Shown: positions 14,211 through 19,804 of the stretch, one piece after another
How the letters are laid out: each line of letters starts with the position of its first letter
How positions within the stretch are numbered: position 1 is the first letter of the stretch
Origin: JACQAI01 sp035507915
GTDB lineage: Bacteria > Pseudomonadota > Alphaproteobacteria > Elsterales > Elsteraceae
Direction of reading: 5' to 3'
NCBI GenBank assembly: GCA_035507915.1
Contig: DATJNS010000183.1
Coordinates: 1 to 19,804, forward strand
Length of the DNA: 19,804 nt
Position numbers and translations under genes: made by a program
Notes under the pieces: model-generated
What the model saw: only the letters and a program-made list of their open reading frames with translations
The model's database searches: none
What the model was told of the DNA's origin: nothing

Positions 14211-15185
14211 ATGGCCGAGCTGCATCAAGATCTCGTCGTGTTCGATGGGCTGATCGTCAGCCGCTGGAGCCGCGGCGTGTTCGAGGACATGCGGCGCGGC
14301 GGACTGACCGCGGCCAACTGCACGTGCTGCGTGTGGGAAGGTTTCCAGGCGACCATGGACAACATCGCCGCCTGGAAGCGCTGGTTCCGCGAGCATGCCG
14401 ACCTGATCGTGCCGGTGCGCACCACGGCCGACATCGCGCGTGCCAAGCGCGACGGCCGGACCGGCATCGCGCTCGGGTTCCAGAACGTCTCGGCCTTCGA
14501 GGACCGCATCGAGTACGTCGAGCTCTTCAAGGAGCTCGGCGTCGGCATCGCGCAGCTCGCCTACAACACGCAGAACCTCGTCGGCACCGGCTGCTACGAG
14601 TCGCATGACGGCGGGCTTTCCGATTTCGGCCGCGACGTGGTCGCCGAGATGAACCGCGTCGGCATGATGTGCGACCTGTCGCATGTCGGCCCCAAGACCT
14701 CCGAGGACGCCATCCGGGTCTCGAAGCAGCCGGTGTGCTACTCGCACTGCCTGCCCGCCGGGCTCAAGGCCCATCCGCGCAACAAGTCGGACGAGCAGCT
14801 GCGCTTCATCGCCGAGCGCGGCGGCTTCGTCGGCGTCACCATGTTCCCGCCGTTCCTGCGCCAGGGCACCGCTGCGACCGTCGACGACTATGTCGAGGCG
14901 ATCGACTACGTGGTGCGGGTGGCCGGCGAGGATTGCGTCGGCATTGGCACCGACTTCACCCAGGACCACGACCGCGGCTTCTTCGACTGGATCACCCACG
15001 ACAAGGGGACCGGCCGCAAGCTCACCGAGTTCGGCGACATCGTGAACCCGGCCGGCATCCAGACCATCGGCGAGCTCCCCAACCTGACGGCCGCCATGGC
15101 GCGCGCCGGCTGGCCGGAGGCCAAGATCCGCAAGATCATGGGCGAGAACTGGCTGCGCGTGCTGCGCGCCGTCTGGGGCGCCTGA
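14211..15185 (+). CDS. Membrane dipeptidase (M19)-like protein with substituted zinc ligands
   Basis: A 324-residue amidohydrolase-fold protein of the renal dipeptidase (M19) family, with no signal peptide and therefore cytoplasmic. Characteristic segments are LAYNTQNLVGTGCYE, GGLSDFGRDVVAEMNRVGM, DLSHVG (His158), SHC (His179), RNKSDEQLRFIAERGGFVGV and GIGTDF. The family's first metal motif, DGHND, is DGLIV here (Leu14 and Val16 in place of His and Asp). The bridging Glu of GxEG is Gln91 (GFQN). Only the later histidines remain, so classical dinuclear zinc dipeptidase activity is doubtful. This looks like a recognised but divergent branch of the family. A GAGGA ribosome site lies seven bases before the ATG. 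It diverges from the isochorismatase-like gene. Confidence 0.87.
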   Translation: MAELHQDLVVFDGLIVSRWSRGVFEDMRRGGLTAANCTCCVWEGFQATMDNIAAWKRWFREHADLIVPVRTTADIARAKRDGRTGIALGFQNVSAFEDRIEYVELFKELGVGIAQLAYNTQNLVGTGCYESHDGGLSDFGRDVVAEMNRVGMMCDLSHVGPKTSEDAIRVSKQPVCYSHCLPAGLKAHPRNKSDEQLRFIAERGGFVGVTMFPPFLRQGTAATVDDYVEAIDYVVRVAGEDCVGIGTDFTQDHDRGFFDWITHDKGTGRKLTEFGDIVNPAGIQTIGELPNLTAAMARAGWPEAKIRKIMGENWLRVLRAVWGA

Positions 15186-15262
15186 GCGGCCATTCCGAGC
15201 GCCGCCGGGCGTCGCGAAACTCTATTCTTATTCAATGGTTTGCGAGCCTCCCGCCGGAGCGC

Positions 15263-15290
15263 TTGACAAGCCGAATCGAACCTTCTAATT
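15263..15290 (+). promoter_or_regulatory. groESL promoter
   Basis: A -35 TTGACA (15263-15268) is followed by CTAATT (15285-15290) or the overlapping TCTAAT (15284-15289), with a 15-16 base spacer. The preceding C makes CTTGAC, also compatible with an alphaproteobacterial heat-shock sigma factor. Transcription would begin just before the CIRCE element. Confidence 0.75.
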
Positions 15291-15299
15291 CCACGGCCG

Positions 15300-15326
15300 T
15301 TAGCACTCCCCTTTGACGAGTGCTAG
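15300..15326. promoter_or_regulatory. CIRCE operator (HrcA binding site)
   Basis: TTAGCACTC, nine bases, GAGTGCTAG: the canonical CIRCE inverted repeat with a single departure (final A to G). It lies between the promoter and groES, where HrcA represses groESL under non-stress conditions. hrcA is not in the window. Confidence 0.95.
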
Positions 15327-15357
15327 ATCCCAATCGTGTCGCATCGAGGAGACGTCT

Positions 15358-15672
15358 ATGAGGTTTCGTCCATTGCATGACCGCGTCGTCGTCCGGCGCG
15401 TCGAACAGGAAGAGAAGACCGCCGGCGGCATCATCATTCCGGACACCGCCAAGGAGAAGCCGATGGAGGGCGAAGTGATCGCCGTCGGTCCGGGCGCGCG
15501 CTCAGAGGACGGCAAGATCCATCCGCTCGACGTCAAGGTCGGCGACCGCATCCTGTTCGGCAAATGGTCGGGCACCGAGGTCAAGCTCGACAACGAAGAG
15601 CTCATCGTGATGAAGGAATCCGACATCATGGGCGTGATCGAGAAGTCCGGCGCCAAGAGCAAGGCCGCCTAG
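15358..15672 (+). CDS. groES: Co-chaperonin GroES
   Basis: A 104-residue GroES that caps the GroEL ring. It has RFRPLHDRVVVRR at the N-terminus, the mobile loop EEKTAGGIIIPDTAKEKP, the roof region, and the C-terminal LIVMKESDIMGVIE. The ATG at 15358 is preceded by GAGGAGACG; an in-frame upstream start would run through the CIRCE element and is not used. It is somewhat longer than E. coli GroES (97) owing to a Lys/Ala-rich tail GAKSKAA. It is transcribed with groEL, 37 bases downstream, from the CIRCE-controlled promoter. Confidence 0.98.
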   Translation: MRFRPLHDRVVVRRVEQEEKTAGGIIIPDTAKEKPMEGEVIAVGPGARSEDGKIHPLDVKVGDRILFGKWSGTEVKLDNEELIVMKESDIMGVIEKSGAKSKAA

Positions 15673-15709
15673 CTTTTCATCCGCTTTTTCATTTGGGGAG
15701 ACATCAGAG

Positions 15710-17344
<1,635 letters not shown>

Positions 17345-17367
17345 GTCCGACGTCGACGCTTGCGATG

Positions 17368-17400
17368 AGGGCCGGGCGCATGCCCGGCCCTTCTTTTTTT
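17368..17400 (+). terminator. Rho-independent terminator of groESL
   Basis: GGGCCGGGC-GCAT-GCCCGGCCC forms a nine-pair stem (extended by an A-T pair) with a four-base loop, followed by TTCTTTTTTT. It lies 25 bases after the groEL stop. The T-tract is on the + strand only, so it does not end the convergent RraA transcript. Confidence 0.93.
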
Positions 17401-17405
17401 GCCGG

Positions 17406-18131
17406 CTACTTCTTGCGCCGCGCCTTCCAGGCCTCGTACGCGCGCTTGGTCTCGTCGGAGAACGGGTAGACGCCGGTGATCGAGGCGCCGGCCTTGATCT
17501 TCTCCATGACGAACTCCTCGCTCAGATCGCGCTCGACCGCGCCGGCGGCGACCTCGGCCGCCAGGTGGCGCGGGATCACCATCACGCCCTCGGCCTCGCC
17601 GACCAGCACGTCGCCCGGATAGACCGCGACGCCGGCGCACGCGATCGGCACCTGCATGTCGACCGCGTGATGGCGCACCAGGCTGATGTTGGGCGACTGG
17701 CCGGCGGCGAATGCCGGGAACGCCAGGGTCGCGATCGTCGGGCTGTCGCGGAACGAGCCGTCGGTGATCACCGCGGCGACGCCGCGCATCATCAGGCGGG
17801 TCACCAGGATGTCGCCGGCCGACGCGCCGACCGGATCGTTGCGGCAGTCCATGACCAGGGCATGGCCCGGCGGGCAGCTCTCGATCGCGACGCGCTGCGG
17901 ATGGCCGGGCTTGTGGTAGATCCGGTAGTCGTCGACGTCCTCCCGACTCGGAATGTAGCGCAAGGTGAAGGCCTCGGCGACGAAGCGGCAATGCGCCGGG
18001 TTGAGCGGCTTCAGGCCGTAGAGGAAGCAGTTGCGCAGGCCGCGGTTGAACAGCTCGGTCGCGATGGTCGCGGCGCCCACGCCGGCGAGCTGAGCCTTCA
18101 CGGTGTCGTCGATCGGCGCGGGCTCGGTCAT
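17406..18131 (-). CDS. RraA-family protein (4-hydroxy-4-methyl-2-oxoglutarate aldolase-like)
   Basis: A 241-residue RraA/MenG-like fold protein. It has GDILVTRLMMRGVAAVITDGSFRD (in part), in which the Arg and Asp of FRD bind substrate and metal in the aldolase branch. PGDVLVGEAEGVMVIP is the other family signature. True RraA, the RNase E inhibitor, is about 160 residues; this one has an N-terminal extension and C-terminal tail as in the HMG/CHA aldolase or dehydratase-like members. Such enzymes act on oxo acids with a divalent metal. It is in one operon 22 bases after uronate dehydrogenase, suggesting action in a sugar-acid pathway (inference). The ribosome site is AGGGGAG. Confidence 0.88.
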   Translation of the reverse strand: MTEPAPIDDTVKAQLAGVGAATIATELFNRGLRNCFLYGLKPLNPAHCRFVAEAFTLRYIPSREDVDDYRIYHKPGHPQRVAIESCPPGHALVMDCRNDPVGASAGDILVTRLMMRGVAAVITDGSFRDSPTIATLAFPAFAAGQSPNISLVRHHAVDMQVPIACAGVAVYPGDVLVGEAEGVMVIPRHLAAEVAAGAVERDLSEEFVMEKIKAGASITGVYPFSDETKRAYEAWKARRKK

Positions 18132-18153
18132 CGCGTCAGCTCCCCTCTCCGCC

Positions 18154-18972
18154 TCACCGGCGCCGGGTCTCGAAGGTCACGAACGCGCCGCCCTGGAACT
18201 TGACCGCGGGGTCGTTCGGGTCGCGCGTGTCGCCGTTCGGCATCAGCGCGGCGGCGAACGCGTCGGCGCTGTCCTCGGGCGCGAACACGATCTCGGGCGT
18301 CCGCGAATTGTCCCACCAGCCGCGCGAATTGTCGGACGCCCCGTACATCACGGCGAAGCCGAGCTTGGGCGCCTCCAGGCAGGCGACGACCAGGCGGAAC
18401 AGATCGGCGTAGCTGAGCCAGGTCGAAAGCTGGCGCACGTCGCTCGGCGCGGCGAAGGACGAGCCGATGCGCAGGCACGCGATCTCCATGCCGTGCTTGT
18501 CGACGTAGAGGCTCGCGAGATCCTCGCCGAACGCCTTGCTGACGCCATAGAGCGAGTCCGGACGCTGGCGCACCGTCGCGTCGAGGCGCTGATCGGCGCG
18601 ATGGAAGCCGATCGCGTGGTTCGAGCTCGCGAACACGACGCGCTTGATGCCGGCGGTGCGCGCGGCGTCGAACATGTTGAAGCAGCCCATGATGTTGGCG
18701 CGGCTGATCACCGCCCACGAGTCCTCGGTCGAGCGGCCGCCGAGATGCACCAGCGCGCCTGCGCCGGCGCACAGAGCGTCGCAGAAGCCGTCGTCGGCGA
18801 TGTCGCCGATCACGATCTCCTCGCCGGCGAGCGGCGGCCCGAAGGGCACGATGTCGGAGCTGCGCAACGCGCCGTAGCGCTCGACGAGGCGCGGCCGGAG
18901 CGCGCTGCCCAGGCCGCCCGCGGCGCCGGTCAGCAGCACGGGACGATCGGCGGGGCGGCGCACGGGCGGCAT
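18154..18972 (-). CDS. udh: Uronate dehydrogenase (NAD-dependent epimerase/dehydratase family)
   Basis: A 272-residue extended-SDR enzyme. It has the cofactor loop TGAAGGLGSALRPRL, DIADD after the third strand, FASSNHAIGFH, and the catalytic pair in DSLYGVSKAFGED (Tyr-x3-Lys). The combination SSNHAIGF, RIGSSFAAPSDVRQLSTWLS (in part) and VMYGASDNSRGWWDN is what I associate with uronate dehydrogenase. That enzyme oxidises D-glucuronate and D-galacturonate to aldaro-lactones with NAD in the cytoplasm. It is full length. It leads an operon with the RraA-family gene. No transporter or aldarate dehydratase is in the window. Confidence 0.88.
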   Translation of the reverse strand: MPPVRRPADRPVLLTGAAGGLGSALRPRLVERYGALRSSDIVPFGPPLAGEEIVIGDIADDGFCDALCAGAGALVHLGGRSTEDSWAVISRANIMGCFNMFDAARTAGIKRVVFASSNHAIGFHRADQRLDATVRQRPDSLYGVSKAFGEDLASLYVDKHGMEIACLRIGSSFAAPSDVRQLSTWLSYADLFRLVVACLEAPKLGFAVMYGASDNSRGWWDNSRTPEIVFAPEDSADAFAAALMPNGDTRDPNDPAVKFQGGAFVTFETRRR

Positions 18973-19274
18973 GGCGATCGGGCCTCTCAGTCGACGACCT
19001 CGGGGGCCACGCTAGGAGCCGACCCCGGCGGCGTCAATCGAGCCCGGCCGTCGTGGACAGGCGACCCGGGCGCGAGCGTGACCGGACCAACTTGCGCAGC
19101 GATTACGTATTTGTCCTGACTCGCGCGCCATGGCCCTGGTGGGATAACCAAGGTCTTGGGAAGGCTTTTGACAACCAAACCAAACTTGCGGAGCGAAGCC
19201 CGGGCTGCGGCTGCGACCCGTGCGCGCCAACCGCGTCCTTGCGCCCGCTCGGTGGCGCCGGGGGGAGGTCGCGC
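18973..19274. other. 302-base intergenic region, no gene recognised
   Basis: The first part holds the udh leader. From about 19085 to 19200 the DNA is clearly richer in A and T than its surroundings, with a lone TTGACA (19168-19173) and the small palindrome CCAAGGTCTTGG (19148-19159). I see no convincing -10 after the TTGACA. Open frames here are low-complexity Arg/Ala/Pro translations and are not called. Confidence 0.5.
19264..19269 (+). promoter_or_regulatory. Ribosome binding site fixing the start at 19275
   Basis: GGAGGT lies five bases before the ATG at 19275, which supports the short form of the gene over a frame starting at 19053. Confidence 0.75.
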
Positions 19275-19520
19275 ATGTCGCCGGAAGACCTGCTCCGAGA
19301 ATGCCGCATGGCGCACGCTTCCGGGCTCGATTTCCCGAAAGCGTGGCGAAATGTCATTCGTATTCACCCATTGGTTGCTGGCCCGGCGGTGCAGATGGCC
19401 GACCGCGGACGCGTGTGGCTCGAGGTACCGCTGGTTACCGGCCACCGAATCGCCTATGAGAGCAAGACGGGCTTCACCCTGATCCCGCCGGTCGAGAACC
19501 TGGCGCTCGCCTCGCAATAG
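19275..19520 (+). CDS. Small conserved-looking hypothetical protein
   Basis: 81 residues, function unknown. It starts MSPEDLLRECRMAHASGLDF and has an amphipathic helix, then HPLVAGPAVQM, WLEVPLVTGHRI and GFTLIPP. It has no signal peptide or membrane segment. The composition is ordinary protein-like, unlike the Arg/Pro-rich translation of the same frame upstream, and GGAGGT is ideally placed before the ATG. It stands alone between udh (divergent) and the MmgE/PrpD gene, 177 bases further on. I have the impression that similar small proteins occur in alphaproteobacteria, but I cannot name a family. Confidence 0.65.
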   Translation: MSPEDLLRECRMAHASGLDFPKAWRNVIRIHPLVAGPAVQMADRGRVWLEVPLVTGHRIAYESKTGFTLIPPVENLALASQ

Positions 19521-19594
19521 GCCGCGCCCACCCTGCCCGAGCCCGCCCCCGGGACCTCCGCGCCCGGTGCCCATCCCAAATCCGGCCTCGATGC

Positions 19595-19602
19595 GCTATA
19601 GG
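19595..19602 (+). promoter_or_regulatory. Possible -10 element (GCTATAGG) upstream of the MmgE/PrpD gene
   Basis: GCTATAGG lies about 95 bases before the TTG start and resembles the other -10-like elements in the window. No clear -35 is visible. Confidence 0.25.
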
Positions 19603-19684
19603 ACAAGCGGGGCTTGGAAGGGGTTGGCATGAAATCCACCGCAACGCGTATCCGGTCGGACCGGCGCAAGCCGGGCGACTGACC

Positions 19685-19690
19685 AAGGAG
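19685..19690 (+). promoter_or_regulatory. Ribosome binding site fixing a TTG start
   Basis: AAGGAG lies seven bases before the TTG at 19698. It is the basis for choosing that codon rather than the ATG at 19731. Confidence 0.7.
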
Positions 19691-19697
19691 CGCGGCC

Positions 19698-19804
19698 TTG
19701 CCGAGCCACAGCGATCAGCTCGTGCGCTGGATGACGACCCTGCGCCTCGAGGATCTGCCTGAGGACGTCGTCGAATCGACCAAGCTGCGCGTGCTCGACA
19801 TCAT
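19698..19804 (+). CDS. MmgE/PrpD-family protein, N-terminal fragment
   Basis: Only 35 residues are present before the window ends. They read LPSHSDQLVRWMTTLRLEDL, then PEDVVESTKLRVLDI, the characteristic opening of MmgE/PrpD proteins (helix, then LxxEDLPxxVVExxKxRxLD). The family includes 2-methylcitrate dehydratase and related enzymes such as aconitate decarboxylases; the branch cannot be decided from this fragment. The TTG start has AAGGAG seven bases upstream. The 3' part lies outside the window. Confidence 0.8.
   Translation, partial: MPSHSDQLVRWMTTLRLEDLPEDVVESTKLRVLDI

Noticed and set aside
19053..19274. N-terminal extension of the small protein at 19275
   Set aside because: The extension is low-complexity and crosses the AT-rich gap; GGAGGT is placed for ATG 19275.

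Overview
The window looks like chromosomal DNA of a high-GC alphaproteobacterium. By eye GC is near 70%, codons end mostly in G or C, and GTG and TTG starts are frequent. groESL carries a CIRCE operator, and PAS_5-type sensors, an MmyB-type regulator and acyl-CoA and dipeptidase-like genes are typical of metabolically versatile soil or aquatic Rhodospirillales/Hyphomicrobiales-like lineages. The genus cannot be named from this. There is no sign of phage, transposon, CRISPR, tRNA or rRNA.

Layout. 1-2722: a shikimate-dehydrogenase-like gene (-) diverges from a tightly overlapping + cluster of SDR oxidoreductase, methylated-DNA methyltransferase (ogt) and a small exported protein. 2769-5863: a - strand operon of acyl-CoA dehydrogenase followed by beta and alpha subunits of an ADP-forming acyl-CoA ligase of succinyl-CoA synthetase type. 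5958-8180: three tandem paralogues of a stand-alone PAS protein. 8212-9864: one gene interrupted by an in-frame UGA. It is read here as a UGSC-family selenoprotein with Sec at residue 92, a SECIS-like hairpin directly downstream of the UGA, and a long uncharacterised C-terminal half. 9924-10976: a MetE-like TIM-barrel protein. A large inverted repeat then separates convergent genes. 11084-12340: a small VOC protein divergent from an XRE/MmyB regulator, with operator-like repeats between them. 12363-14078: an isochorismatase-fold hydrolase and a Gfo/Idh/MocA oxidoreductase. 14211-15185: an M19 dipeptidase homologue lacking several metal ligands. 15263-17400: groES-groEL with promoter, CIRCE and terminator. 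17406-18972: uronate dehydrogenase and an RraA-family protein. 19275-19520: a small conserved-looking protein. 19698-end: the start of an MmgE/PrpD gene.

The most notable item is the selenoprotein. Standard gene calling would split it into a 91-residue fragment and a 3' fragment that starts too late. The frame stays open for 92 codons after the UGA and encodes coherent protein beginning Sec-Gly-Ser-Cys. It implies that the organism makes selenocysteine, although no sel genes lie in the window. Secondary points are the PAS triplication, an acyl-CoA dehydrogenase lacking a Glu at both known catalytic-base positions, and the dipeptidase with substituted zinc ligands.
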